A stretch of 64,000 nt of DNA from Parietaria judaica (Eukaryota > Streptophyta > Magnoliopsida > Rosales > Urticaceae), in assembly GCA_954871525.1 (NCBI GenBank), contig OX940872.1, forward strand, positions 13,787,180 through 13,851,179. Direction: 5' to 3'. Each line of letters starts with the position of its first letter. The stretch's first letter is position 1. Below the pieces are notes generated by a model that worked only from the letters and a program-made list of their open reading frames with translations, made no database searches and was not told the origin of the DNA. Both the position numbers and the translations under genes were made by a program. This document shows positions 22,842-35,537 of this stretch, in pieces.

Positions 22842-24774
22842 CTAATGCCCTTGACCTGAGATGACGTTGGAGTTCTCATTTGTTTGATCACCACTTCCTT
22901 CATTGCTCGTAGATGAAACCATGTTCATGTCAAAATCGTCAAACTTAGTAGCTAGAAATTCTTGTAGTCGATTCAACTTCGCTTGATTGCGTTCCTTTTC
23001 CTCTCTGAGTTTATTCTTAAGTTCATCAACTTCACTCTTTAGCTCTTCATTCTCATTCGAAGCTCCTAAACACGGTTCGGTCGCCGAAATGATTAACCTA
23101 TCTTTCTTTCGAAGAATCGGTCCTTTCATTACCTCAAATCCAGATTTTCTTGTTGTTTCTCTGCGACAAACGGTATTGATTGCTTCCTCTTCCAACTGAT
23201 GCTCTAAGGCAACAGTAATTGTCGTGTTTTCCGCTTGTAATTTATCCACGGCATCATCCTTGTGTTGAAGAATTTTTTCCTGTCATAAAATAAATTTATT
23301 AAATAATCTTATGTTTGATAGAAACTACACTATCCAAAAAAATATATGAATCAAAAGCGAATCTTACATATTGGTAGAATTCTTCGTCGTTCCTCCATCC
23401 ACCTTTCTTAGGTTTGTTATGCAGAGCCTCATACAATACGAATGGACTAGGCAACATCTGGGTCTCAGGATTCATCTGTCCTTAGAAAATTATAATATGA
23501 ATTTCAAGTAAACAAGTTTTTTAAAACTAAATCGAATCAACAAAATTACTAAACTAACATCTTACCATTTCATATCTGTGATTAGCAATGGATTTAGAGC
23601 CTCCACAACTGCGTGTCACTTGCTTACTTCGATTAACTTTCATTTTAACACATCTTCTCTGAAACAAAACGTAAATAAATGACAATGCTATGATAAATAG
23701 ATAAACTACTTCTACAACAACAACAAAAAAACCAACGATCTTAGTCCTAACACTTTGTTATCTATTTAATACCAAACTAGAGTCCTATCACCTGCATATG
23801 CAATGTAAGTCAAATAACATTTACCTTATGATTTTCAGACTCCCAAAGATTGCACAAGGCATTCCAATCTTCTTGGCTCCGACAGTCATCTTTCATTTTA
23901 GTTCTCGCTAGCTCTGGATTGGTCATTCCACCATTATCCTCCCAATGTTTCTTCAGAACATTCCGCGTGCGTACCCACTGTTTTTGCATTTTATAATCTA
24001 CACGGGACATAAAATCTGCATCTCTGCGTTGTAGTTCAAATTTGGCCTATATTGATTGAATACATTAATAATATACATGAAGAAAATAATTTGATTTCTA
24101 CATATTTCTGGATAAAGTATAACTATATAAACTTACCGCTACTCTTTCAATCATCTGATTTTTTACTTCTCTTGGTACATCATCCCACCTGTGAAAGTTC
24201 ATTGGACAATCTTGTCGCATCCCAATCCCAATCTCTGTTGCCAACTGGGTAGACGATTTGCCTACAAAGTTGACCGTCCCATTATCTTTCCTTAATTTAA
24301 TTGTACCACCAGATTCTTTCTCAATATCCTTTATAACACTAAGATTGAGATTAGGACCACGCCTCCGTGTTTGTCCTGTATAATCCATTAAACAAGTATA
24401 TTTAAAGATACTTTATAACCTGAGTATTAGAATAACTCGAACAACATGATTACAAGATAATAATATTTACCCGTAGTATCGGAATCTGAAGCAACCGTAT
24501 GGCTTGTATCACCAGAAGTATTAGAATCAGGCAAAGTACGCTCAATATTACCAGTAACATTGGAATGACGCAAAGTACGCCTACGTTGACTCTCTGGCTG
24601 CTCAATTGGTTCAGATGAATAAGGCAAGGTAAGCGTAGTTTGACGCTCCGGCTGCTGAATTCCTTCCGATGAACCTCCATTCCCTGTCGTTTCAAGCCAC
24701 GATCGTGCACGTCCTTTTCTAGAAATGACTCCTACTCCGGCAGTAACCAGCATCACCATTGTAAATAGCCACAT
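22842..24774 (-). CDS. TnpA-like protein of the CACTA element (plant transposase Ptta/En/Spm family)
   Basis: Six exons join with canonical GT-AG introns into an uninterrupted 467-residue frame: 24774-24471, 24375-24137, 24046-23825, 23658-23566, 23475-23368, 23279-22842. The middle part carries the family core: GTIKLRKDNGTVNF, a W-DDVP block, KMQKQWVRTRNVLKKHW and the CNLWES...NRSKQVTRSCGGSKSIA segment. The C-terminal third is a Glu/Lys-rich coiled coil (ENEELKSEVDELKNKLREEK). In En/Spm the corresponding protein binds the subterminal repeats and assists the catalytic partner; it does not cut DNA. The first ATG directly follows a possible acceptor, so an upstream non-coding exon is likely. 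The true start could also be a few codons downstream. I assigned the family from motif layout; no search was run. Confidence 0.8.
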
Positions 24775-25133
24775 CTTGAACTGTATGGAATAATATATAT
24801 TATTTGTTAATATTCTATATATATAGTAAATAAAAAAGTATCAGCAAGGAATACACAATACAATATACTTAAGATTTGTTTATAGTCTACATGCTGTGAA
24901 TAAAAAAAATTCAGCAAAGAACACACAAAGTGTAATATACTAAGATTTGAGACTAAATATAATCACAATAGCGGATCATTATTAATAAAAAGAATCGTTA
25001 GAATAAGTCAATTAAAAGTTTATAGTCTAAACCTAAATGAAAAATTAATAAATTTCTTATATAAACTTAAATTCTTTCATAATTAATAAACCTAAATGCA
25101 AAATTATAAATTTATAATAGTAAGGAAACCGTC

Positions 25134-25297
25134 TTATTCATCTTCATCATCCGAATCCTCCACAAATTCGGTATCATCTCTTGAAATATCATCATTTAAA
25201 TCATCTTCGATTGACTTTTCAAGTGGTCCTTCTGGTTCTATATTATCATCAAATTTATAGCCATCATCATCGTCAGAAGAAGAATCTGTAGCCTCAC
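25134..25297 (-). CDS. possible terminal exon encoding an acidic tail, inside the CACTA element
   Basis: After an acceptor-like TTCTAG the minus strand reads EATDSSSDDDDGYKFDDNIE, continues strongly acidic, and stops at 25134-25136. It lies upstream of the TnpA-like gene on the same strand. It could be the last exon of a deleted catalytic transposase gene, a separate small gene, or an alternative 5' exon. Upstream, 26300-25950 looks like promoter and leader, with CT-rich stretches on the minus strand. I see no exon with a recognisable catalytic domain. Confidence 0.35.
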
Positions 25298-26929
25298 CTA
25301 GAATACTTTAAAAAAGATTAAAGAAAGAACACTAATGTAATAGCATATAATTATATATATCCATATAATAGGGAATGATCTTTCAACAAAATTATTTCAA
25401 CTAATATGAACAGTATTACGTATTCATCAATAAAACCCATAAAATCACAATATATAAAACCTTAACTTTCCTACCGAAGCAATAATGAAGAGAACTTAAT
25501 TTTTTACATGTAAAAATAAAATAAACCAAATAGAGCAGATTACAACTTCTAAATCTGACCTTCATTATGAATTGTGAGCAAATTCGTAACCCATAACCCA
25601 AACAATTAAAGATGGTTTTAATCTAAATTCCTATATAACTAATTATAAGTAAGCTATAATTAATCTAACAGAGAAGCGGGTAATCGATACATACATAAAT
25701 CACTTTCAAACATGAAATAAACAGATCGATACAAATCATCAAACACTTGGTGTACATCTTCTTCATACCAAATCTAATATAATAAGTACACTGACTTGAA
25801 CACACTATGATTGGATTAGAAAACCCCTATTATCTTCCGACCAAAATTGATGAATAAAACAATAAAGAACACATGATCATTGAATTTGAGAACCATAAAT
25901 TAATTGAAAAAGAATTGAAAGTGGAGAAGACAAGCGATTCAACGAAATAACATACCCAACATGAACAAAGTAAACCAGCAACTAAAACAGAGGAATTCTA
26001 ATTTGATTTTCATATATATGTATATACATGTTCGACAGAGATGTTCGAGTTGCGGTGGGCGATTCATTGGCAGTCTAATGAGTGAAAAAAAAAACCCTAC
26101 ATCTCTAACCACACGCAGATATTCAACTTGAGAGGTTTGGTAAAGAAATTCGAACCTTTTCCACGAATGAGTAGAACCAGTGCACACCGAGAGAGCGAGA
26201 CGGAGCAACAATTTGAGAGGAAAACCGAGAGAGCGACGGCGAGATGTGAGACAGAGCGGGATAAATTGGAAACGTGAGAGAGAGAGCGACGGCAGAGTCA
26301 AGAACGCGTGGGAAGAAGGGTAATATAAAATAAACTGATTCGAGATATTGAAGGAAACGTGGGATTAATTAAAATAACTAATTAAAATAGATATAAGATA
26401 GTAAAACGGCATAAGCACTTTATTAATGTCCCAAAAAAATTGTGTGAATACCATATAAAGATATAGGTACATTAATTAATTCATAATATAAATATCTTGA
26501 AAAAAATAATATTCCGTTATTGAATTTGAGAACCTTATATTCAGCACAAAAGCTTTGATGTCATTATGGGATCGGCTTAATATTTAGTTCTAATTGTTCA
26601 CTTAAGATTTTGGGCAAAAGTACTAATGATATAATTTTAGATGTAAACTTATTCTTTATGTGACACTAAATATAGGTACTTTATTTCTATTTTTACGTGA
26701 TATGCTTTAGATTTAAAATATACTCTTAAAAGATATGAATTAAGATGCTTTATTAATAAATCATATAATTTAAAACATGATATCTTAAAATATTATGATA
26801 TTATAAGATATGCGGTAAGTTTTATTAGTCTACCAAACCTTTTATATCAAACAAGATTTTCCCAAGATTATTTGAGACTGATTAAAAGTTTCTCATATTT
26901 AATTAAAATTGATTAAATTTTGCGCTAAA

Positions 26930-27520
26930 TTATTAGAGACTAATCTTTTAGTCTTTGATACTTCCTTTCGAGTTCAATTTTTCGAGGCCGAATTTCAGTC
27001 TCTAATACGTGATTCTAGTATAGTATACGTGACTAACGTGTAGTCACTGACATTTTCCCTCCAAATTTATCACGAACATCATCAAAGACAACAAAATCAG
27101 TCTCGAATGTTGATTATTAGGACTAACAAATAGTCTTTGATAATATGCACCATTTTCTCGTTTTGGAGAGATAAACATTTAAGACTGTTGATTAGTCTCG
27201 AATAGTATACAAATAAAAATTAGTCTTGAATACTATTAGAGACAGCAAATCAGTCTCGGATACCAACTATCCGAGACTAATATTTAGTCTCGAAATATTT
27301 GCGCGATTTTTAATTTTTGCGGGAATATATCTATGACTAAATATTAGTCTCTCTTATAATTTTGACCGGAGAAATATATATTTATGACTAAATATTAGTC
27401 TCGGATAATGTACGAATGAAAATCAGTCTCGAATAGTATCAGAGACAATAAAAACAGTCTTTGATGCCAATTATCAAAGACTAAAACAATAATCACGGAT
27501 ACTTTAGTATCTGATACCCT
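26930..27520. repeat. right subterminal repeat array of the CACTA element
   Basis: Dense copies of ATTAGTCTCGAATA, AATCAGTCTCGGATA and GAGACTAA units in both orientations mirror the left array. Confidence 0.8.
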
Positions 27521-27994
27521 GTTTTCTTGTAGTGCCGGCGCATCATCGCCGACGAGGCCAATAGTTCACAATGACAAAGACCGAAGGCGTAATTGAAGCA
27601 ATTAGCGTGGCGCAAACGACGCTCCAACCAATTAACGACGTCAGTTACGCCCACGATTACAGCCATGCAATTATGGCCATTATGAGAGAATCAAACACAG
27701 TTGTATCAGTCCAATTATGAGGACTGATTCAAATCTTTTAGCTGATTATATATAGAGGATTAAGGTCCATGTACAAAGAATCGCACATTTTTGCACCATC
27801 AATATACACTCAAAAATGATTTCTGATCGAGGCCCAATCACTCAACAAACAACCCGACTCATTCTCTCAAAACACTCATCTCTTTCAACGTGATCTAGTT
27901 TTAACGGAAAGACCCGAGCTCTAAGGTAATCTAAACTCGGAATTACACTAACCGTAACTCCGTGACTGCGGAGGCCGATTTTTCAACCTCAACA

Positions 27995-29900
27995 TTATTA
28001 GCTTAATGTTTCTATGAATATCTTATCGTGGCCAATAAAGGCACTTCCTTCACGCGAATTATCCAATACTATAACTCTAAAATTATAGAGAACTTTAATT
28101 TCTTCTTTTTGTTTTATTGTTCATATATAGAACAAGTCAATTAGGTCGGTTTTATGCAATAATATAGATAAGATATTAAGAAAAGCCGTATTATCATTGC
28201 CAAGAAATGAGCAAACTTAATAATGAAATAGATGGCCAGCTATAAGAGAAAGTACACCAACTTCACTTGACAAAACAAATAATCACCAAAAATTTGGTAG
28301 TAGCCATATCGCATTCGATGAGCAACCAATAATCCATAAATTCAGAACCTAAATCATTAACATAATAGTATTAATCAAGTCGTTAAGAGATAACAATCAT
28401 TTAGCTCCAGAATTTCCACGTCACCAATGTAATCCTTTTCGTTGGAACAGATCATATACTGGTCAACCTTTGAATTCGTCTCAAACAGCCAAAGTTGTTC
28501 ACCAATTACTACTGATAAACGGCAGACAAAAAAATACGACTGTCTTTATATATGGTTTGGAAAAAAATAATCCTTTATATCAATATATATATGTGGTATA
28601 ACACATCGGCGGCTAAAAAGATTTAAGAAAGTTATTATGGTATACCTATATATATTCTTTGTTGATGTAATTGTCTTATATAGTTAATATAGTAATACTA
28701 GTAATTAGAGGTGTCTACGTAGGGCGAGTACGACGCGGGTGGGCTTGCATGTTCTATGTTTTGGGTGCCTGCGGTCAGCGGAAAACTCATACTCGAGTTA
28801 TGATCCGGGCGCGGGTTGCAGTTCACAATACTGGATGAAACCTAGGCAGGCAAAATATACTTGATTTTGGAGACGATATCCGTTATATATTCGAAAAATC
28901 AGTAAGATGGTGAAACCCGTCAACCCAAAGGTGCGGACAGCCCAGTTACATGTAGTGGGTGCTGGCGCGGGCTGCCTACAGTCGGGCATGGGCTGCCTGC
29001 AGGTCTAACATGGTCGTGGGCACAGAAAAATCTACGACCCATTTGACTCGGATTTGTTAAAATCTATATGCGAAAATTTTCGATGTTACATTTCACCGGA
29101 ATAAAAATATACAATATAAGAAAATGGCTACAAGTCGGCAACTATAAAAAAAGTCGATATGTATAATTAATATTAATTTTAAATTTTCAGTTAAATAAAA
29201 TAATTTTTACTTGTTAAACGAATTTGGAGATAATTAGAGAAACAGAACATGATATAAAGAATATATTGACACATGAAATGGAGAACACGGTATTATTATT
29301 TATTAGGAAATAGTAAGTACCTAATTAAGTATTTTTAGATAATTATCAAAGTACAAATTACAATAATTAATTCAACGAACTTGTCGGCAACGGCAAGCGT
29401 GGTAATATAATGTACTTATATGTGTCGTGGGGTTTGTTAGAAAGTTCTTCGTATATATGCTAATCAAATAATTAATTGTCATTATGAGTGACTTATATAA
29501 TGAATAAAAATTACCAGTTCATTTTTTTAATTGAACGGCCGTGTCACGAGCCTTACATGTCAACCGCTATACAGCATGTTTTTAGCATTATGAATGATAT
29601 TAATTCACATCTAATTTTAAATACATAACTACGTAAGACATAGATTCGTTTTCATAGAGAACAATTATTAGGGCAGCCGAATATTAATAGAGTTAAGAGA
29701 CTTTTTTTCAAGTCCGAAATATCGGTGACGGAAAAAGAAATTACAACCGAAAGGGCCAAATTAAAAAAAAAATTAAAAATTTACATTCGGGGGGCTATAT
29801 GTAAATTTTAGTACAAATTATAAGAGATTGTTACACTAAAAAATCAAATGTATAGGGTAATAATGCAAAAAAGAACAAAAAATAAAAAATAAAAAAACTA
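27995..29900. other. intergenic, no gene seen
   Basis: AT-rich. Positions 28700-29050 are a GC-richer patch (gtagggcgagtacgacgcgg, gctggcgcgggctgcctaca) that resembles a degraded non-autonomous element, but ends could not be paired. Confidence 0.4.
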
Positions 29901-30527
29901 GAACGGCCCTGAGGAAAGGCGCGCGAGGCGGCCGCCTTGGGCCCCCGATTCCGAAGGGCCCCATCTTTGCCGGAAGTCACCATGAAAGTCGATCGCCATG
30001 GGAGGATGAAGTTTTCTGGTTTGTTATATTGATAGGGCTTTTTGAAGAAGATGAAGAATGTGAACAATTTTTTGCATTTGATAGTATAAAGATTAGGGCC
30101 CACGTTCTCTCACATCCTGATTAAAGTTTAAGATTAAATGTAATTTTTATTATCATTTATTATATCTATAGCTATTGACGTGTGATAAAGAATTTGTGGG
30201 GCCCATTACCTATATTAAATGCTATACAATGATATAATTTAGCAATAATTTTTCTTAACTTTTATTCTGACTTATCACTAATATGATTTTTTTTCCTTCT
30301 AAAAATATTAGATATTAAATTTAAAATTTATATTTTTGATAGATTTAAAACTTTAATTTGAAACTTTAACATATAACTAATACAATTTTTTTAGCATGAT
30401 GTTTTGATGAAGAAAAAAAGAAGTAAAACTAATTATTTTATTTGGATAAAATATATTATTTTATATATTTTATTAGGGCCCAAAAAAAAATTCGCCTCGG
30501 GCCCTTTTTGTGTTTGGGCCGGCCCTG
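29901..30527. mobile_element. probable hAT-type non-autonomous element with GGCCC-rich ends
   Basis: The left end reads GAACGGCCCTGAGG...GCGAGGCGGCC...TTGGGCCCCC. The right end, on the reverse strand, reads CAGGGCCGGCCC...GGGCCCGAGGCG...TTGGGCCCT. The matching order of these blocks indicates imperfect terminal inverted repeats. The interior is AT-rich and non-coding. I found no 8-bp target duplication, so the exact borders and the superfamily are uncertain. Confidence 0.45.
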
Positions 30528-31949
30528 CCTACGCCTAGAGGTGCTTCCGCTTATGCGAAACATGATTAATAAATAATATAGTTATGACGCAAAATTAAGA
30601 CCAATGGCGATAATTATACTTACGTTATAGCGAACGAATAATCTATTTGTATTTTCGTCTTGGTGGTGGAAAAAAGTCTCTTTTGAAATTATAGTTCCGT
30701 CTCATTCAATATAATTTCTCTTGAACTATTATTAGAAAGATCGAAACTTGCAATTAAAAATAATAAAAATTAAATTATATAGAAGTGATATTATTTACGT
30801 CATTTAACAAAAATTAAAATTTTATTAATATTTTTCAACATAAATTAAATAAAAATACATAAATTAACTGTTTATTAAAATGTTTAGTAATATTTTTCAA
30901 CATAAATTATAGCTAAAGCAATATAAGGATTTGAAAAAAAAAATACATTTATTACTTCAATAATTAATTGAATTCAATGAAAAGAAATACTATATAAGAG
31001 TGGGAAATTAAGTAAAAATTGTTGTCTTTTCCTGTTCTAGCACTCGTAAGATTGCTCTCAGTAGTATATTGAAATAATTTATTTTTGCTTACCTCATGAA
31101 CTAAATATTTTAATAACAAATCGATGATGATCGAGTAACAACTAAGAATTTAATTCATAAACATAAAAATAAAAAAATTGCATCAGCTCTTATAAATAAT
31201 AGTTGTCAGCATAACATTGGAAATTACTACATCAGATTGAATTCTATACATTGATCATTGATGTAATATTAGCTGTTTATTTTACATTATTGTTTATAAA
31301 ATTAGCAAAGATGAAATATTTTTTAAATATTATATTTTTTTATGTCAGCTTGGTTCGTCAAACTAAAAATTAGTTTAAGAAAAAAAAAATATTCACATCA
31401 CACCAACTTTGGGCCTGTGATACCCTGCGAGCTAAATATTTCTTATTTATTTGTGTTTTCAAAACTAGGTCAATTTTTCTAAAGTAAATTAAGAACTGTT
31501 TTAAAAATATTTAACGTCATTATACTTAAACTTTGAGTATAAAATCCAGCTCCCCCAACTTAAGAAAATAAAGTCTGAACTTTTTAAATTTTGAAGTCTT
31601 TAGCATTGCACTTCTTAAACTTTTAAAATAATACAAATACAATCGTTTGTTCTAGATTTTGATTATTATTATAAGTTCATTAGTTATAAAATGTTTTTTT
31701 TTAAAATTAAATTTAAAGATAAAAATTTGCTTGCTCAAATAATCAGAAATAGTGAGTAAAATATTATCTCATGAAATTTTAAAATTGTGATAAATAAGTT
31801 AGTAATATATTTAGTCATTTATAAGAAAAAGAGAGAAAAAAAAGCAATTATGATTCTTTTGCTATTATTTGATTTTGAACAAGTACAGTATGTTTGTATC
31901 AGATTAATTACCACCTATTCCACAGTCAAAAGAGTTTCCGCCCGATTTT
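30528..31949. other. intergenic, no feature seen
   Basis: Very AT-rich DNA with short poly-A and poly-T runs. Nothing supported. Confidence 0.5.
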
Positions 31950-32444
31950 TGTTGAGGCAAAAAATTACCTCCGCAGTCACGGAGTTACGATCAGTGTAAT
32001 TTCGCTGTTAAGTTACCTTATAGGTCGAGTCTTTCCGTTAAAACTAAATCACGTTGGAGAAAATGAGTTTAGAAAGAATTCAGACACTTGAGAATTTTGG
32101 AGTGTCAAAATGTCGTATATTTTTGTATAGGATTTTTCGATCCCTGGTTACATTGCTTTGCTCACTATTTATAGAGCTTAGTAATTGAGATTCGGCCTCA
32201 TAAATGGTCGGTTACAAAATGCGCTTAGTGATGGGCCCTCGTCGAAGACACCTCATCGACGAGGTTGTGCTAACATGCATCATTCTCATCGACAGGCATC
32301 TTCGCCGCCTAACTTCATCGCTCCACTTATTTCTCACCATTAACTTATGTGGTAGCTTTCTCCCTTTGATCTGGTCAACGGCCCTTTTGTAGCTAACATC
32401 ATCGTATCAATGAATATTGATGTAGACGAAATCGTACCTCAACA
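31950..32444 (-). mobile_element. solo LTR with target-site duplication
   Basis: The plus strand runs TGTTGAGG...CCTCAACA, an 8-bp inverted repeat at the ends. Both sides are flanked by ATTTT (31945-31949 and 32445-32449), a 5-bp target duplication. Orientation is minus: read on that strand it begins TGTTGAGGTACGATTTCGTC and ends CTCCGTGACTGCGGAGG...CAACA, like the split LTR at 21883. A TATA motif (CTATAAATAG on the minus strand, near 32167-32177) sits inside. It is the product of LTR-LTR recombination of a gypsy-type element. Confidence 0.85.
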
Positions 32445-32449
32445 ATTTT

Positions 32450-35308
32450 TAACAATTTAAACTTGAGAATAATCATATATTTTTACCTTATAAAATATAA
32501 TTATATTGGTATACTATTCAAAACGTCTATATCAAACACACGTAATTATTCTAATATTCCGATCTTTCAGACCTTTGATATATAGTGAAATTGACTTAAC
32601 AAGCTATCTCATTGTTGATCATAATATCGTCAAATAAATCAAAAGACAATTCTAGTTTCTAAACGTCTTTGAATAATTGTTTCTAAATCTGTCTTCCGTG
32701 TTATCTTAGAATTCAACACAAATATTACAGCAAATAAACTAAGCTTTTAAACCAATAGGACATTATTATCAAAACTCTATTATTTTTATAAAAGTTTATG
32801 CCCAACCATAACTCGAAATATTACATACAAAATAATTCTCTGATATTATAGTCGATTCATTTCATTAAATAATAGTTTGATAAATCCTATAATTATTTAA
32901 TTGATTATTGATTACAAAATAATATAAGAGATAATAAAAGGACGAAGAAGCTTTTACTGATTTTTTTTAGTTGCCTGAAAAATAAATTTTCCAATTACTA
33001 GATTATTATCTAAGTTTATGTGTTTTATACCTATTCCATTGTTTTTAGTTTTATTTTCTTTTAACTTTGTAAAATATGTATAAGTTTCTAACAGTCGTAT
33101 AAACTTTATTATATTTTATTTAATCTGGTTGCTTACTAATTTTTATTTCTGTAACAAATTTAAGGAACACTATTTTTTGCACCAAAATATGAACGAAAAA
33201 TACAAATTTAGTTGGAGGGTGACTTTCTACTTTAGATACACCAAAATTTTGTAATTTCACTTTATATCTTTAAGATGAAAGAACTGTGATAATTTTTTTT
33301 ATTGCTCCTTTGTTTTTAGAGGAATTACATGATGCAAATTATATTATTAGTACGACTATTCAAATGAGACCAGTTTATATTTCTAGAAATTTAGTTACGG
33401 TTCCAGAGACCAGTTTTTAGTTTTGTTTTCAAACAATCATAATAGTTTCGCATATCATGTTTGATTACCAGTTCTCTCTATTTCCTCAGACCAGTCTCAC
33501 AGAGCAATTAAATTTTAATAAAGAAAACAAGAAAACGACTTGAAGTTGTTTTCTGTGTTTTGGTCTTCAACACAATCGTACAAAATATAACTATGTAATA
33601 ATATACTATCATTCTATAATATATTATAAGAATTATTTATAATAAGATATTATTATAATATTAACTCATTTAATTATATTATTAAAACTATTTGTATAAT
33701 TGATATATTACTATGATAATAACGAATGAAGTTAAATTATTCTTGCTATTAAATACTAATTTAATTATAATGATATAAACTTGTGTAGTATTTTTTATTT
33801 TCTTTATATCATATTATATACATGTAGTTAGAGTAATTTAATATAATTTTTATCGATGTAAATATTTTTTAGACATAATATTAATATATATATTAGTTTC
33901 AAATCAAACATGCCTTCTTTTTAATAACATAAATTGTGTTGATTTAATTATTATAATTATTTTATATCAGTTCAACCACAGATTAACAAAGCTTATGAGA
34001 CGGTGTTTCAAAAATCAAACTCCCAAATTAATTTGCAGGATTAAACTCTCCGATTGATTTTCTAAAACAAATTGCAAAATTAATTTTCTAAACCAATTAA
34101 TCAAACGTTACATTATCTTCTTTCGAGTTATTTCAGATAATTGTCTAAAAAGTAAGTATATGTTATAATCAATCGAAGTCAAATATCTCACGAATCACGA
34201 TCATAGCTAATAGATAACTCATTCAATATTATTGAAATATTAAATTTAAGTACTAAATCTAAGTTTATGTAGTTGCGAATGGAAAGGAATTAAAGCCGTG
34301 AACCATGATCAACCTTATTCTATGGTCCCACGAACCTCGGATAGTAATCTGTGGACCCCACTAAAGTCTCAAGAGGCCAAAAAACACAGAAATGGAAGGA
34401 GGCCCATGCCGATGTGGCAGCAGACGCCAGCTGACATTATTACAGTTAAATGGCTATGAAATTACTTTGACTTTTAGGACTACGGTAAGTTTACAGTCAA
34501 AGCTGCAGTTTGGCCTAATTTCATTCATTAGGAAATTAAATTAATTACAGTTAGTAACTAATATTTGTACAGCATTGACTATATCAGTATATTGTGTACA
34601 TATATATATATATATTTATATTCTATTTTGCCACTTAAAATGAAAAACGGAGAAAGACTCGTCAGTCGCATTTTTCAACTTATATAATTTTATTCACGTA
34701 GACTTTGGACGAGAAAGAAAGTCGGACAATCATTTTTGAGCCATCAAACGTGTTTGGTATCCTTCTCAAATAGAGAGTACGATATTCGCATCTCGAGCGT
34801 ACACATGGCCTGTAGCGGAATAAGTCCGGCCAAACCTTGACGTAGAGGTAGAAATATAATGAATCACTCATGGAATAAGCACTTCATTACGAGGCCGAAT
34901 CAATAGCTTCCGTTCATTGTGTATCCATTTCATGCTCTTAATATTCGATGAAGAACATGTCAACAATCTTAATTGTAATGTTATTTAAGTAATATATAAC
35001 ATAATAATACAAAAACACATAAAAGCCACAAAAATCGTTTTAAAATCTTAAATTTATTATAAAATTCTAAACTTATCTATAAATTTATTAAAAAAGATAT
35101 ATACTTATATATTATATGAAAATCACGTTTGAACTCATAAGCAAAAGCAAAAGAGAGAGACGTTCAAATCTTACGAGGTCTTTATTAATATATTCATATA
35201 TTAAACTTACGAACAGTTTGCAAATTGAGAATTTCTATAAAAGATTTGTTAGAAGTAGAACAAGCAAAATCAGAAGGGAAACTTCATAAAATAACACTCA
35301 TAACTCAT
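32450..35308. other. intergenic, no feature seen
   Basis: AT-rich. Positions 34270-34520 are locally less AT-rich (GGTCCCACGAACCTCGG, GGCAGCAGACGCCAGCTGAC), but no gene can be supported. Confidence 0.45.
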
Positions 35309-35310
35309 TA

Positions 35311-35535
35311 CACCACAAATTCTATTACTAACCCTCAAGTTTTCATAATTTTTAAAACAAATTTTAAAATTTCACGTACCATAATACCCCTGCAAAATGA
35401 ATGTATCGTGTCCTAAAAATGGACATATCGCGTCATAAAAGAACGGACAAATTAAGAATATTTTAGTATATGAAATTTAAAAAAATTATTTTAAAAATTA
35501 TTAGAATTTGAAAGTTTGTAGTAACATTTGTGGTG
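35311..35535. mobile_element. MITE with long terminal inverted repeats, TA flanks
   Basis: It begins CACCACAAATTCTATTACTA and ends with the inverse (TAGTAACATTTGTGGTG). The two ends can be folded against each other for about 70 bp with a few mismatches. Both sides are flanked by TA (35309-35310 and 35536-35537). A 2-bp TA duplication suggests a Tc1/mariner-type non-autonomous element, but the terminal sequence is not the usual Stowaway CTCCCTCC. Confidence 0.7.
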
Positions 35536-35537
35536 TA

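Larger units (their letters stand above)
22136..27534 (-). mobile_element. CACTA (En/Spm) transposon
   Basis: The 5399-bp element begins CACTACAAGAAAACAGGG (22136) and ends with the inverse complement at 27534; the terminal repeats agree for about 22 bp. The 3-bp target duplication CCG is present at 22133-22135 and 27535-27537. Both subterminal zones (about 22150-22620 and 26930-27520) hold many inverted and direct copies of GAGACTAA/TTAGTCTC units, the TnpA-binding type arrangement. It encodes a TnpA-like gene on the minus strand, but no TNP2-type catalytic transposase is visible, so it is probably non-autonomous. Confidence 0.95.
21883..27994 (+). mobile_element. solo LTR (gypsy type) split by the CACTA element
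   Basis: The left part (21883-22135) begins TATTGAAATACGATTTCGTC, a mutated form of TGTTGAGGTACGATTTCGTC seen at the related LTR whose start is at 32444 on the minus strand. The right part (27538-27994) ends in CTCCGTGACTGCGGAGG and CCTCAACA, as does that copy. Removing the CACTA element and its 3-bp duplication leaves about 710 bp. Flanking pentamers CTATT and TTATT are nearly identical, as expected for an old 5-bp target duplication. No internal region is present. Confidence 0.65.

Noticed and set aside
25939..26301. 120-codon minus-strand frame in the CACTA element
   Set aside because: The sequence looks like promoter and leader (CT-rich, Ser/Leu/Arg-rich translation), not a protein.
29831..30103. 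90-codon minus-strand frame
   Set aside because: It spans the left edge of a GGCCC-ended non-autonomous element and is not conserved text.
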